From: Siderastrea radians
Taxonomy: Eukaryota > Cnidaria > Anthozoa > Scleractinia > Rhizangiidae
DNA: 64,000 bases
Reading direction: 5' to 3'
NCBI GenBank assembly: GCA_964017195.1
Contig: OZ024895.1
Coordinates: 24,704,875-24,768,874, forward strand
Made by a program: the position numbers and the translations under genes. Under the pieces are notes generated by a model. That model did no database searches. It was not told where the DNA came from and worked only from the letters and a program-made list of their open reading frames with translations. Below, one piece after another: positions 42,229 through 55,799 of the stretch (positions are counted from its first letter, which is position 1; each line of letters opens with the position of its first letter).

Positions 42229-45200
42229 TTTTCAAAGCGCGCGTTTTTTTGTGTGCAACGGCTGTCGGATGACGTTTCCTTCAGTACGTTCATTCATCAC
42301 CAGTGAAATTTCGTCGTTCGCGTTGCTGATTGGACAAATGATATTTTTTCACAGTGAAATTTTGTCATTCGTGCTCCTGATTGGCTTCGTTTAAAATCAG
42401 TACGAATTTTATTCCGACTCACCGGAAGTCCGTTTAGCGGAACTCGACTTACCGGAAGTCAGGTCGCGAAGGAAGGTGAAAAATTTTGACGAATCGACTC
42501 GAATCGACTCGATTCGAGTCGATTCGTATTCCTAAAAGTCGATTCGACTCAACGGAAATCAGGTCGTAAAGTCCTTCAAGTATGTGCGCGTGACACAATA
42601 AGACATAACAAGGAACGCATAACATGGACCTTTCTCGTTCTTTAAGCGTCACTGATGCGACACTAAACAGGAACATTGTAATGAACCTTCTTCCTCGCTT
42701 GTGTTGTCGATCTGAAGGATTTGCACACGGAACGACAAGAAGATAACTTCTCAAACTCATTAATAATTCATAAAGAGAAAACAAAGGAAATCACTACCGT
42801 GACGGTGGTTTGGATACCGGATCTTAATTAGCATAAAATTTCCCGAACTTTTGCTTTGAATTTCTACAAGAATTATGAATGGTTTGAGAAGCCATATCAA
42901 AAACTCGAAAGAGTGTTTCATCAGGTATCCAAACACCTCGAAGTCGGTCAAAAAAACTCGGCTGCGCCTCGTTTTTTCAACCCACTTCTCGGTGTTTGGA
43001 TATCCTGATGAAACACTCTTTCTCGTGTTTGATATATTACATGAACCTTCCTCGTTCTAAAAGCGAGTCGATTCGACCACTTTTCCTACCCTCCCTGTTC
43101 GCCTTCTTGTGTGATTTTTTTCTAAGTGTCTTGCAAATCGACTATCCAGTTAGTCGAATCGACCACACAACGGACGATTGGAGTCGAATCGACTCGAATC
43201 GAGTCGATTCGACCACTTTTTCTACCCTCCCTGTTCGCCTTCTTGTGTGATTTTTTCTAAGTGTCTCGCAAATCGACTATCCAGTTAGTCGAATCGACTA
43301 CACAACGGACGATTGGAGTGGAATCGACTCGAATCGAGTCGATTTGACCACTTTTTCTACCCTCCCTGTTCGCCTTCTTGTGTGATTTTTTTCTGTGTCT
43401 TGCAAATCGACTATCCAGTTAGTCGAATCGACTACACAACGGACGATTGGAGTCGAATCGACTCGAATCGAGTCGATTTGACCACTTTTTCTACCCTCCC
43501 TGTTCGCCTTCTTGTGTGATTTTTTCTAAGTGTCTCGCAAATCGACTATCCAGTTAGTCGAATCGACTACACAACGGACGATTCGAGTTGAATCGACTCG
43601 AATCGAGTCGATTTGACCACTTTTTCTACCCTCCCTGTTCGCCTTCTTGTGTGATTTTTTTCTAAGTGTCTTGCAAATCGACTATCCAGTTAGTCGAATC
43701 GACTACACAACGGACGATTCGAGTCGAATCGAGACGAGTCGTCACTACCTTAGACGAATCGAGTCAGTTTGGGTGTATTGGACAACCCTCGAAGAAGTGG
43801 AAGACCATGTAAACAATAGGGAAGTGAGCGAGCAGACGGTCGACCAGCTAAATGAATCCGTGGAGGTTTTCCGCATTTTATTTTGTCTTCCACGCTGATT
43901 TCCAGTGAAGAAGCAAAATGACTCTCATCGTAACTAAAAGAAAGTAAATCATTATTAGGGACTGAATAAAAGTAGCCGCCAGCACGTGGCACGGTTTGGA
44001 ATCCGGCGGACCATGATTGTTTATATTACCGGACTAGTCTTTCGTAGAATAAAAGAAACACCGGTGAAAAATCTTTTCTTCCTTACCCAGCTAATGTCAT
44101 TTCTTCTGGCATCTTTTCCTTTGCATCGACATCGGAAGTCAAACTCTCGATGACGGCGCCCGCTCGCTCATCTACCGCGTTTGTTTTTGTTCGCTTGGAC
44201 GTTCCCGGCGACTTTCTGCGGACCTTGGGCATCGTTAGTTCGAAGATTAGTCACGATTGTACGTTAACTCCTAGGTCGAAATTTGAACGCCGTTATGGTA
44301 AGTCAAACGATAATCTTGCGTTTACTAACCTGAGAGTTTTGGCTTCGCACGTGCAGAAAGCGGTGTATTCAGGAGAATTATTTGCCGCCTTTGCGGCAGT
44401 TTGTGCCTGTTCCATGTTAACTGTCATAGTCCCATTGTTAGGGAAAATTGATTCCTCTGCCGTGTCTCCTGAGGTGTTATAATCCCGAGTATAATCTCAT
44501 TACTCTTGGACGCAGCCGAAATTATATTTTCCCTGTTTTTCGAAAGTAAAAAATAGGCGAGTTGAACGTGCATTTTGAATTCCAAGTCAGCAGCCCCTGG
44601 ACCAAATTGGCTGAAATTTGGAGAGACTGTTGTCAGATAATTTTCCCACAATACCGTGTCGGCGAATTCTTTTTATTCCTTTCATTAAAAAGTTATGACT
44701 TTTTTCCGCAGGCAGTTCTATTTTTTTCTCTTTTCTAACTTTATCTTGTAGGAAAAAAATTACAAACTCACGTGTCAAAAATCTGAGACACAGTTTTGGA
44801 GGTCAATGTGTGAAGAAACGAATGCCATGTTAATCGTTTTCTCCCGGCTAATTTTAGCGGGCGTATAACTTGATTTATGCAGACATGCAGTTTTGTAGAC
44901 ATATTCACATTTTTGAAACATGGTGAATTTTAACCGTTTAAATTGGAATTTGTTATAATCTGTAATTATTAAGCTTTCAAAAAATGTATGGTTTAGAGGG
45001 GTTTTCGTTAAAATAACGAGCGCTAAAGCGGACCGCGCGCGGACAGTAAAATGGGTTATACTGATACCTTAAGATATCAACGACGAAGGGTTGTTAAGTT
45101 TGGGGTTTTTTGTATTTGTTTTGTATAACGCATGCGCAATTGAGTAAAGCAGCTAATAGGATGGAATGCAAAATAGGCTGTGTTGTCTGATCTAGTTAGT

Positions 45201-45933
45201 GGTTATGGTGAAAATTTTTTTAGCGCAGGAGTCTTTTTATTGGGATTAACATTTTGAGGGTGTAAAAATGTGGGAGTCAGAAGGATTTGTGAATGTCAGG
45301 AGCATATCACCCTTCTGTGAATGTGATTTGCTTTGAAAGTTGCTTTTTGTATAGGAGCGGTGTAATATTGTGCTGCGTGAGAGGGAGTTTCCCTTGCCAT
45401 TTTATGGGGGGGGTTGTTTGCGAAGTGGATTGTAAGGTTTCTGATTGGCTAACTTGTATTTCGCAGCGGACAAAAAGGACAGTTGCATTTTGCCGGCGTG
45501 GGCTAGGGAGAGAAGGAATTGGTACTAGTATGTTGATGCAATATTAGTGGATTGCACCATCAGTACATGATAGTTCTGACTTGTGAACGGAGAGAGATGA
45601 GTGTTTATTTGAGGCGAGAAGTTGATACGAAGGAATCGTCATTAATAAGGAGATCAATTAATAGGGTAGGTGTTACGAGTCTTTTTGCATTGAAAGAACG
45701 AAAATATCTGAATATTATCGATAGATTTGTGTGGTTTGCGTGCGGTGTACGCTAAAGGCTACGACCAGTCTCTCTTTCCGCTCAGAGATAGTGAAGGAAA
45801 AGAAAAACAAGCGAGTGAGCGCGAAATCGATTGCGGCTCGACAGGCACGTTATCTCTCAAAGACGCGGGCGACTTTCGTCCCCGCTCGCTTGTTTTGTTT
45901 ACTGTTTTCCTTTTTTTTTTTTAGTTTTTGGGA

Positions 45934-46592
45934 CGGCGGTACGGTTCTGACATCCCTGCAGTCTGATCCCGTACTAGTTTTTGTTTGTCTTTCATTGAAC
46001 TCCTGGTACTCGACTCCGCTTGCCGTTTTCTGTAGCTTTACATCTCCCCAGCACATATCACGATGTTCTTGGCACCCACGGAGTTCGAAATGAAGAGTGT
46101 TGTTTAGCCAGAGCGTGTTTAAAAGTGCCTCGGGACTACACATACCGAGCAAACCCTTCTCGTACAATATTTTCAACTCTTCCCTTGTCAAAGCTACCGA
46201 CGGTTTGGGTTTATTTCCTTTACCTTGCTTCTTTAGCTGTTTTTGTTTGGACTGAAGAACTTTCCTGGTTTTCTCAAACACCAAGTCGTTGATTATGCTT
46301 ACAGAATAGCTCTTTTTCTTCAGGTGTCTTTCGAAGCTAGCCACTAAACTTCGAAGAGAAGTCGGTTCGTATTCATTGCCATCTTTGGTGCGGACGGAGA
46401 TGATGAATTGGCTGATGTATTCATTCAGCTCAACAGCCGGAATATCTTCTATTTTTCTGTCTTTGTTCGTCGTTTTCAAAAATCTTTCAAGCAATCTTAC
46501 ATCTCGTTCAGTTTTTGAGCGGTGTTTTTGTTTTCTTGTTCTAAAATGAATTCTTCAACTGAGCAAACAGAAGCAAACCTTCCCTCGGCCAT
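45934..46592 (-). pseudogene. Crypton/KIAA1958-like recombinase, truncated (copy 2)
   Basis: This is the identical second copy in the tandem array, with the same frameshift after NTAQK and the same truncation after RTVPP. Sharing both defects shows that the gene was already broken before amplification. Confidence 0.7.
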
Positions 46593-49500
46593 TTTTCAAA
46601 GCGCGCGTTTTTTTGTGTGCAACGGCTGTCGGATGACGTTTCCTTCAGTACGTTCATTCATCACCAGTGAAATTTCGTCGTTCGCGTTGCTGATTGGACA
46701 AATGATATTTTTTCACAGTGAAATTTTGTCATTCGTGCTCCTGATTGGCTTCGTTTAAAATCAGTACGAATTTTATTCCGACTCACCGGAAGTCCGTTTA
46801 GCGGAACTCGACTTACCGGAAGTCAGGTCGCGAAGGAAGGTGAAAAATTTTGACGAATCGACTCGAATCGACTCGATTCGAGTCGATTCGTATTCCTAAA
46901 AGTCGATTCGACTCAACGGAAATCAGGTCGTAAAGTCCTTCAAGTATGTGCGCGTGACACAATAAGACATAACAAGGAACGCATAACATGGACCTTTCTC
47001 GTTCTTTAAGCGTCACTGATGCGACACTAAACAGGAACATTGTAATGAACCTTCTTCCTCGCTTGTGTTGTCGATCTGAAGGATTTGCACACGGAACGAC
47101 AAGAAGATAACTTCTCAAACTCATTAATAATTCATAAAGAGAAAACAAAGGAAATCACTACCGTGACGGTGGTTTGGATACCGGATCTTAATTAGCATAA
47201 AATTTCCCGAACTTTTGCTTTGAATTTCTACAAGAATTATGAATGGTTTGAGAAGCCATATCAAAAACTCGAAAGAGTGTTTCATCAGGTATCCAAACAC
47301 CTCGAAGTCGGTCAAAAAAACTCGGCTGCGCCTCGTTTTTTCAACCCACTTCTCGGTGTTTGGATATCCTGATGAAACACTCTTTCTCGTGTTTGATATA
47401 TTACATGAACCTTCCTCGTTCTAAAAGCGAGTCGATTCGACCACTTTTCCTACCCTCCCTGTTCGCCTTCTTGTGTGATTTTTTTCTAAGTGTCTTGCAA
47501 ATCGACTATCCAGTTAGTCGAATCGACCACACAACGGACGATTGGAGTCGAATCGACTCGAATCGAGTCGATTCGACCACTTTTTCTACCCTCCCTGTTC
47601 GCCTTCTTGTGTGATTTTTTCTAAGTGTCTCGCAAATCGACTATCCAGTTAGTCGAATCGACTACACAACGGACGATTGGAGTGGAATCGACTCGAATCG
47701 AGTCGATTTGACCACTTTTTCTACCCTCCCTGTTCGCCTTCTTGTGTGATTTTTTTCTGTGTCTTGCAAATCGACTATCCAGTTAGTCGAATCGACTACA
47801 CAACGGACGATTGGAGTCGAATCGACTCGAATCGAGTCGATTTGACCACTTTTTCTACCCTCCCTGTTCGCCTTCTTGTGTGATTTTTTCTAAGTGTCTC
47901 GCAAATCGACTATCCAGTTAGTCGAATCGACTACACAACGGACGATTCGAGTTGAATCGACTCGAATCGAGTCGATTTGACCACTTTTTCTACCCTCCCT
48001 GTTCGCCTTCTTGTGTGATTTTTTTCTAAGTGTCTTGCAAATCGACTATCCAGTTAGTCGAATCGACTACACAACGGACGATTCGAGTCGAATCGAGACG
48101 AGTCGTCACTACCTTAGACGAATCGAGTCAGTTTGGGTGTATTGGACAACCCTCGAAGAAGTGGAAGACCATGTAAACAATAGGGAAGTGAGCGAGCAGA
48201 CGGTCGACCAGCTAAATGAATCCGTGGAGGTTTTCCGCATTTTATTTTGTCTTCCACGCTGATTTCCAGTGAAGAAGCAAAATGACTCTCATCGTAACTA
48301 AAAGAAAGTAAATCATTATTAGGGACTGAATAAAAGTAGCCGCCAGCACGTGGCACGGTTTGGAATCCGGCGGACCATGATTGTTTATATTACCGGACTA
48401 GTCTTTCGTAGAATAAAAGAAACACCGGTGAAAAATCTTTTCTTCCTTACCCAGCTAATGTCATTTCTTCTGGCATCTTTTCCTTTGCATCGACATCGGA
48501 AGTCAAACTCTCGATGACGGCGCCCGCTCGCTCATCTACCGCGTTTGTTTTTGTTCGCTTGGACGTTCCCGGCGACTTTCTGCGGACCTTGGGCATCGTT
48601 AGTTCGAAGATTAGTCACGATTGTACGTTAACTCCTAGGTCGAAATTTGAACGCCGTTATGGTAAGTCAAACGATAATCTTGCGTTTACTAACCTGAGAG
48701 TTTTGGCTTCGCACGTGCAGAAAGCGGTGTATTCAGGAGAATTATTTGCCGCCTTTGCGGCAGTTTGTGCCTGTTCCATGTTAACTGTCATAGTCCCATT
48801 GTTAGGGAAAATTGATTCCTCTGCCGTGTCTCCTGAGGTGTTATAATCCCGAGTATAATCTCATTACTCTTGGACGCAGCCGAAATTATATTTTCCCTGT
48901 TTTTCGAAAGTAAAAAATAGGCGAGTTGAACGTGCATTTTGAATTCCAAGTCAGCAGCCCCTGGACCAAATTGGCTGAAATTTGGAGAGACTGTTGTCAG
49001 ATAATTTTCCCACAATACCGTGTCGGCGAATTCTTTTTATTCCTTTCATTAAAAAGTTATGACTTTTTTCCGCAGGCAGTTCTATTTTTTTCTCTTTTCT
49101 AACTTTATCTTGTAGGAAAAAAATTACAAACTCACGTGTCAAAAATCTGAGACACAGTTTTGGAGGTCAATGTGTGAAGAAACGAATGCCATGTTAATCG
49201 TTTTCTCCCGGCTAATTTTAGCGGGCGTATAACTTGATTTATGCAGACATGCAGTTTTGTAGACATATTCACATTTTTGAAACATGGTGAATTTTAACCG
49301 TTTAAATTGGAATTTGTTATAATCTGTAATTATTAAGCTTTCAAAAAATGTATGGTTTAGAGGGGTTTTCGTTAAAATAACGAGCGCTAAAGCGGACCGC
49401 GCGCGGACAGTAAAATGGGTTATACTGATACCTTAAGATATCAACGACGAAGGGTTGTTAAGTTTGGGGTTTTTTGTATTTGTTTTGTATAACGCATGCG

Positions 49501-50297
49501 CAATTGAGTAAAGCAGCTAATAGGATGGAATGCAAAATAGGCTGTGTTGTCTGATCTAGTTAGTGGTTATGGTGAAAATTTTTTTAGCGCAGGAGTCTTT
49601 TTATTGGGATTAACATTTTGAGGGTGTAAAAATGTGGGAGTCAGAAGGATTTGTGAATGTCAGGAGCATATCACCCTTCTGTGAATGTGATTTGCTTTGA
49701 AAGTTGCTTTTTGTATAGGAGCGGTGTAATATTGTGCTGCGTGAGAGGGAGTTTCCCTTGCCATTTTATGGGGGGGGTTGTTTGCGAAGTGGATTGTAAG
49801 GTTTCTGATTGGCTAACTTGTATTTCGCAGCGGACAAAAAGGACAGTTGCATTTTGCCGGCGTGGGCTAGGGAGAGAAGGAATTGGTACTAGTATGTTGA
49901 TGCAATATTAGTGGATTGCACCATCAGTACATGATAGTTCTGACTTGTGAACGGAGAGAGATGAGTGTTTATTTGAGGCGAGAAGTTGATACGAAGGAAT
50001 CGTCATTAATAAGGAGATCAATTAATAGGGTAGGTGTTACGAGTCTTTTTGCATTGAAAGAACGAAAATATCTGAATATTATCGATAGATTTGTGTGGTT
50101 TGCGTGCGGTGTACGCTAAAGGCTACGACCAGTCTCTCTTTCCGCTCAGAGATAGTGAAGGAAAAGAAAAACAAGCGAGTGAGCGCGAAATCGATTGCGG
50201 CTCGACAGGCACGTTATCTCTCAAAGACGCGGGCGACTTTCGTCCCCGCTCGCTTGTTTTGTTTACTGTTTTCCTTTTTTTTTTTTAGTTTTTGGGA

Positions 50298-50956
50298 CGG
50301 CGGTACGGTTCTGACATCCCTGCAGTCTGATCCCGTACTAGTTTTTGTTTGTCTTTCATTGAACTCCTGGTACTCGACTCCGCTTGCCGTTTTCTGTAGC
50401 TTTACATCTCCCCAGCACATATCACGATGTTCTTGGCACCCACGGAGTTCGAAATGAAGAGTGTTGTTTAGCCAGAGCGTGTTTAAAAGTGCCTCGGGAC
50501 TACACATACCGAGCAAACCCTTCTCGTACAATATTTTCAACTCTTCCCTTGTCAAAGCTACCGACGGTTTGGGTTTATTTCCTTTACCTTGCTTCTTTAG
50601 CTGTTTTTGTTTGGACTGAAGAACTTTCCTGGTTTTCTCAAACACCAAGTCGTTGATTATGCTTACAGAATAGCTCTTTTTCTTCAGGTGTCTTTCGAAG
50701 CTAGCCACTAAACTTCGAAGAGAAGTCGGTTCGTATTCATTGCCATCTTTGGTGCGGACGGAGATGATGAATTGGCTGATGTATTCATTCAGCTCAACAG
50801 CCGGAATATCTTCTATTTTTCTGTCTTTGTTCGTCGTTTTCAAAAATCTTTCAAGCAATCTTACATCTCGTTCAGTTTTTGAGCGGTGTTTTTGTTTTCT
50901 TGTTCTAAAATGAATTCTTCAACTGAGCAAACAGAAGCAAACCTTCCCTCGGCCAT
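50298..50956 (-). pseudogene. Crypton/KIAA1958-like recombinase, truncated (copy 3)
   Basis: This is the third identical copy. It is the only one whose upstream flank is unique sequence (from 51143), so reading upstream from here is the best way to look for the original 5' exons. A possible N-terminal exon lies at 51173-51370 on the same strand. Confidence 0.7.
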
Positions 50957-51172
50957 TTTTCAAAGCGCGCGTTTTTTTGTGTGCAACGGCTGTCGGATGA
51001 CGTTTCCTTCAGTACGTTCATTCATCACCAGTGAAATTTCGTCGTTCGCGTTGCTGATTGGACAAATGATATTTTTTCACAGTGAAATTTTGTCATTCGT
51101 GCTCCTGATTGGCTTCGTTTAAAATCAGTACGAATTTTATTCACCGTGATTTTCGTGGATAAATCTCAGTAC

Positions 51173-51370
51173 CTAACCTGGTGCTGTTGTCACTGCCTGT
51201 GTTGACTTTGGGGTAGCACTTTCTAATAATTTCCTCTCTTCCTCGGCATTTTTAGGCTTCTGAAAAGCCCTGGAAGAGGACGCCATGTCCTCTTCGTTCA
51301 GTTCAAAACATGTGTGAGATTTGATTTTCTTGCATACTAAATTTCGATGTAATATTTTTTCGTATGCCAA
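51173..51370 (-). pseudogene. Possible N-terminal exon of a recombinase-like protein
   Basis: The frame contains MASSSRAFQKPKNAEEERKL and then LESATPKSTQAVTTAPG, followed by a GTTAGG donor-like sequence. The AEEERKLLESATPKST pattern resembles the start of cnidarian tyrosine-recombinase-like proteins (DUF3504/KIAA1958 group). It lies about 200 bp upstream of copy 3 on the same strand. Whether the two belonged to one gene is uncertain. Confidence 0.3.
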
Positions 51371-51466
51371 TTTCCAACGTCCACGAAAGCATTGATGTTA
51401 TGAACTCTCTTGGGACACGCTTATCTAGGAATGTCTTTGAAGCTGTTCAATAAACTCGCAGTTCAT

Positions 51467-51521
51467 GCTTTATCAAGTCTAAAACACTTGGCTGCGCCTC
51501 GTGTTTTAAACTTGATAAAGC
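51467..51521. repeat. Short hairpin with GGCTGCGCCTC loop
   Basis: The arms GCTTTATCAAG(T)CTAAAACAC and its complement enclose GGCTGCGCCTC. It shares the loop type with 38530-38672 but has a different stem. Confidence 0.75.
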
Positions 51522-51914
51522 ACTCCTGCTCGTTTATTAAACATTACAAAAATGCAACAATAACAAAACGAGAAATATGGCAAGATCACATAGCGAAGTG
51601 AATCACTTTGATTTCTCTTCTAAGATGATAGAATTATAGCAAAAAACCGCGACAAATGAGGTAGCATAGAAGAAAGTAGCTTATAGCAAATAGACTGAAG
51701 AAGCTGCCGTCTCGAATTACTAGAATCATGCTTAAAGCCCTGGGTAGCTAAACTTATTATGTAATAATCAATAAAGGAAATTACATTACAGTTCAAACAG
51801 CGACACTAAATCATATAAAATGCGTTTCAAAACTGACACCAGACGGCAGATCTGAACGGTCTCTGCCAGGTGCAGTTTCAGCAGGATAGCAGAGAAACAG
51901 CATTCAATGCAAGC

Positions 51915-52745
51915 TTAGTTGCGTTTGCGTGAAGGACTACATGATGATTGCCAGATCCAGTTAGAAGCTGCCTGAGCTTCCTCTTGGAGAGACTTAACGG
52001 CTAACTGCTGAGTTTTCTTGGAGAGTCCGATGTTCGACAGGAAGGACATGGTCCATCTAGCAACGAAGCCACAGTAACGGACTTCAACTCGTATAACACT
52101 GCAGGTCCAGCCTCGTTCTTCCCAGTTAGCTTGAAGGGGCTCAAATTTATGTTTGCTCGTTGGCAAACATAAAGTTCCCTTCCCAAGGTACGGTTAGCTC
52201 AATGAAGTGCACATGTCTGCAGGAGTTGGACCAAATTACGTTGTCTGGGCGCTCATTTGTGATGGCAATGTGAGCAGGGAAGTGCAGACCTTCAGATATG
52301 TCAGGCAACATTATTGCCAGTCTTGGGCTCCTTTCAGCAGTCTGGACTTTTTCGTTCTGTTTACAGCAACTGGTTGAGGCTGTTCACCCTCCCTGTGGAA
52401 CTTGATGACTTGGTTAGGTCCTTCCTTTAAGCTGGTGTTTTGGTGGTCAGCACATTGGGTCCGTGTGATGTTGGCTAGAACCTTCAACACTTTGTTGTGT
52501 CTCCAGGTGTACTTCTGCAGTGAGCTATCACAATCCACTAACACATGCTCCAGGTTGGCACATGTTTTATTACAAGCACAGCAAGTGTCGTCATTGATGA
52601 TGCCCCACTGTTTGAGGTTTGCTGGTGTGGGGAGGAGGTCATAGGTCGATCTGAGGAGGAAACTGATTCGCAAGGGCTTCATGTGAGCAAGGGAATTACA
52701 GAAAATGTGCAACACTACAAAGCTTATGATGGTTGTGGTTGGCAA
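51915..52745 (-). pseudogene. Non-LTR retrotransposon, C-terminal end of ORF2
   Basis: The upper part (from about 52745) reads ISFLLRSTYDLLPTPANLKQ, WGIINDDTCCACNKTC, NLEHVLVDCDSSLQ and KYTWRHNKVLKVLAN, the zinc-binding region found after the reverse transcriptase in many LINE proteins. After frame changes the lower part continues ITNERPDNVIWSNSCRHVHF, IELTVPWEG, RVEVRYCGFVARWTM and EEAQAASNWIWQSSC, and stops at 51915. This second part matches the C-terminal tail I know from cnidarian and fish LINE proteins (PWE, EV..GF, ASxWxW pattern). The reverse transcriptase core is missing, as is usual for 5'-truncated copies. The clade is not certain. Confidence 0.65.
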
Positions 52746-55119
52746 TAAAATGCTCCACGTAAATCGCGGGGGTGTTATGAGTGTGTGCTTTAAGACTGCG
52801 CAGACACATTGTCCAAATGAAATAACAGCAGTTGTTACAGTAGAATGAAAAGTGTGAAGGCTGCCTTTGTTTGTATAGTTACAAAATATTTAGGACATAA
52901 GAGCAAATACGAAATAAGTGAATAAATGAACATACAAAAAAATGGAAATGGAAAACTTTGTAATAGTAGTGTGAAGCTGAGTAAAATTAAATTAAAATAA
53001 ATGTTGGCTTGCCTGTTAAGGTCTTGAGGTTTCCAGGGTTCCAGCCTCTTTTATACACGCTGGACACATACTCCCTCAGAAATGTTGGGGTGACTGCATT
53101 TTGGGTCAGCGGGCATGGGCTTCAAAATTCAAAATGGCAGCTTCTGTAGCACTTGAAGATATTATCCAAGAAGTGGATCAGAACATAAAATCTCTTACAC
53201 TCGCTCTCTTACTCTCTTAAGGTTCCTGTTTAGTTTGTTGTAGGGAACCAGCCGAGGTAAGGAGCATGACAGTACTTGAATGGATGTTGTTTTGGTTTTC
53301 TTCTTAGGATTGGTAGTCATTGAATGAGATCTGTACACAGATCTGTACTTTTTGTTACCCATGACACCTTTTGAATAAAAACAGAACCACTTCGGGTGTT
53401 TGCGTCTTGCCTCAGTGGACTGCTTAGATACATGTAGGAAGGACTTCTCTTTTGTGGGACAGCTCTGCTAGCTTGAGACAGGTGTTCGTCTAATTCTTGT
53501 ATGTCCTCAGACACCTCATCTATCTTCAAAGATGAGAGCAAAAGTGAAATTACATGAATTCAATTCTGGTACATGCTTGGTTCAATACTTTTTCTTTGTT
53601 TTTAATCATCATCACACATCATCACACACAAACCGTAGGAAACTGTATAAAAACTGTAGCAAGAAGGCCAGCCATGTTTGGTATCGGAGTAAAGCTCTCA
53701 CTTTGTAGTGCCAAATCGATGATCAATGGAATGACCTCGTTGGTAAGCTTCGACAAAAACAACCAATCTTGACAATGCACGAAACACTATTTTAGCTCAG
53801 CCTCCCAACTTAGTGGCCAAAAAATATAGTACACGGGTGGGCTGGCATTTTTTAGGGAGTGCATGCCCAGCGTGATAAATATAGCCTCGTTTTTCTTATG
53901 AATGGATGGTTATTGTCAAGGTTTTTGGTGGGGGTGAGTTTCATGTCTGTGTGGAAATTGTTGCGTGATGAAAGTCTTTGTTAATGGCAGACTTTTGTTC
54001 GTCATTGTTGTTTTGTGCAGCGAATCTGGTACGCAGCTGTTGTGGATTTTTATCAGTTTATTGGTTGGGGCAGCATTTGCTTTCCGTCAAATAAATGACG
54101 TTTTTAGTAGAACAGTCAAGGTGTTTTTTTTAAAATTATTGTTGTTCTCTGGTGGCTGTAAAAGTGTTTGAGGTGAGACAGTTCTGGATTTATGGAAAGT
54201 TTTGCATCGGCGGTGTGTACATGAGGAGTAGGTTGGTCACCGCACCATTTGGAAACGAAGTGTCTTCATTTGCTAATAACTTTGCGAGGATCTTTCCTCT
54301 CTCCTTCACACTTAAAAGCACGATAAAAGCACGATAAAAGCTTAGTAGTTTATCTTCAATGTGGTGTGAATCAAATCATAATTTTAGTAACTAAATATTT
54401 TTGAAAGTTCCTGAATAATGCATAACATAAAATGCATTAGACAGAAGCAAAAAATGAGAGTATTTTAAAACCGAATGAAAGTTAGGCTGACTATTTTTGT
54501 AGCAGTAGCAACAGACAATAAGATTTTTAAGAAGAATAATTTATTTCAGTTTAAGATGCAAACCTTTGTTTTTGTTGAACACAGTGTAACGCTAAACACT
54601 TTTTTTAAACTATTGTTATGCACAAAACTAAAGGCAACATGCTGATTTGAGATGAAGTACAAGAAATCAAAGAGTCAGAATGGGCATAAATGATAGTGTT
54701 CACAAAGCAAGGTTCACGTCATTTGCAAGTTTTTCTCACTGAATGGTTTTGTGTTGTTTCCTGCTATACCGGCTCATTTCACAGCCGTGACCATAAACTT
54801 GCCAATTTCGTTCTTGCCAAGTGGAGCTTTGCTGTACCAAATGTTGTTTTCTGGCTTTTGCCACTGATTTATGGTCAAGAAAAAGATTGAATCTGGTTTT
54901 CTCATTTCTACTGTCCCGTGACTCTTAAAGGAGTTGTAGTATTTCACTGGACAGCACAGCACAGCATTATGTGTGGCTTGAGCTGTTTAACTGAACGCTG
55001 ACCTGTTTAACTGAAAATTATACTGAAAAACTGTTTACAGTTATAATAAACTTCATGCTTTTTTAAGAGAGGGCCTTTATTTGAATATGTGAACCATCAG
55101 TGGCACCCACTATTTGTGG
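52746..55119. other. No gene recognised
   Basis: An open frame on the minus strand at 53317-53541 (SSLKIDEVSEDIQELDEHLS, then ASRAVPQKRSPS) has a somewhat protein-like composition but no known domain. Others at 53965-54171 and 54690-54890 are probably chance. A short direct repeat AAAGCACGATAAAAGC lies near 54312-54340. No RNA gene was seen. Confidence 0.4.
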
Positions 55120-55485
55120 GAAATGATTAACTCCTCGTGGAAACGATCCATTGCCTCTTGCACTTCATCATCGGTGAATGAAAATGAGATGTTTCAACCG
55201 ACATAGCGTGCCTTCAAACTGTTGCAAAATGACTTTAGTGGTTGATTTACAAATGCCAAACTGAAGACCACAAACCTATATGAATCTCTTGTAGCAAGGT
55301 GCCAGAGGCCTACTGCCACCCGCTTCTCAACAGAAGTAGGTCTGCGTATTTGCTTAAATCTGCCATCAAAACGTTACAAAGCTCCTCGTATGTTTGCCAA
55401 CACATCGCAAAACTTAGTTTCCAAAGGGATTTCATGGCTGGAGAAATGAGAAACACTTCGAACCACTGCTGGCGTCTTGGTCAGG
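55120..55485 (-). pseudogene. HARBI1-like transposase fragment
   Basis: The minus strand reads WFEVFLISPAMKSLW and TYEELCNVLMADLSKY. After a frame change it reads KQIRRPTSVEKRVAVGLWHL, ATRDSYR and then, degenerate, SFSFTDDEVQEAMDRFHEEL. The order (W-E-x2 region, TYEELC, VEKRVAxxLWRLATGxSYR) is the N-terminal half of PIF/Harbinger transposases of the HARBI1 type. The DDE residues are not reached. Frameshifts and stops make it a relic. It lies next to the 3' side of the BEL/Pao relic. Confidence 0.6.
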
Positions 55486-55799
55486 CCCAGGGCCCTTTTC
55501 TCATGTGTCTTGCATATGAAGACACATCAGCCACATGGCTTGTCTTTGCCGGAAGTTGATTAAACACCCCATTAATAGGAGAAGAGTAACAACCTCTGCC
55601 TTGATAGCTGAGCTCAGTTCTCTTGCAGTCACCAAAACTGGAGTTAGAACTTATCCTTGTTGTCGGTGGAGTTCTAAAAAAGCATGGCAAGTGTTTCCTC
55701 GACCGAAGCGGTTAATAAGTTCACCAATGTGTCAAAGGACTCTCAGTTTGTTTGCTGTCTCGTATAGGGTTGTACCTGGTTTACAGCTTTGAGTCTTTC

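Larger units (their letters stand above)
38048..51142. repeat. Three head-to-tail copies of a 4364-bp unit
   Basis: The copies start at 38048, 42412 and 46776, and the last ends at 51142. The junction shows TTC microhomology: ACTTCC before copy 1, ATTCC at internal junctions, ATTCA after copy 3. All the open frames I compared recur at exact offsets of 4364 and 8728 with identical translations, and sampled lines are base-identical. The unit includes the minisatellite, the right part of the TTAA element, about 700 bp of unrecognised sequence, a MITE fragment and a truncated Crypton-like pseudogene. The cause is either a very recent tandem duplication or an assembly error. Confidence 0.95.
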
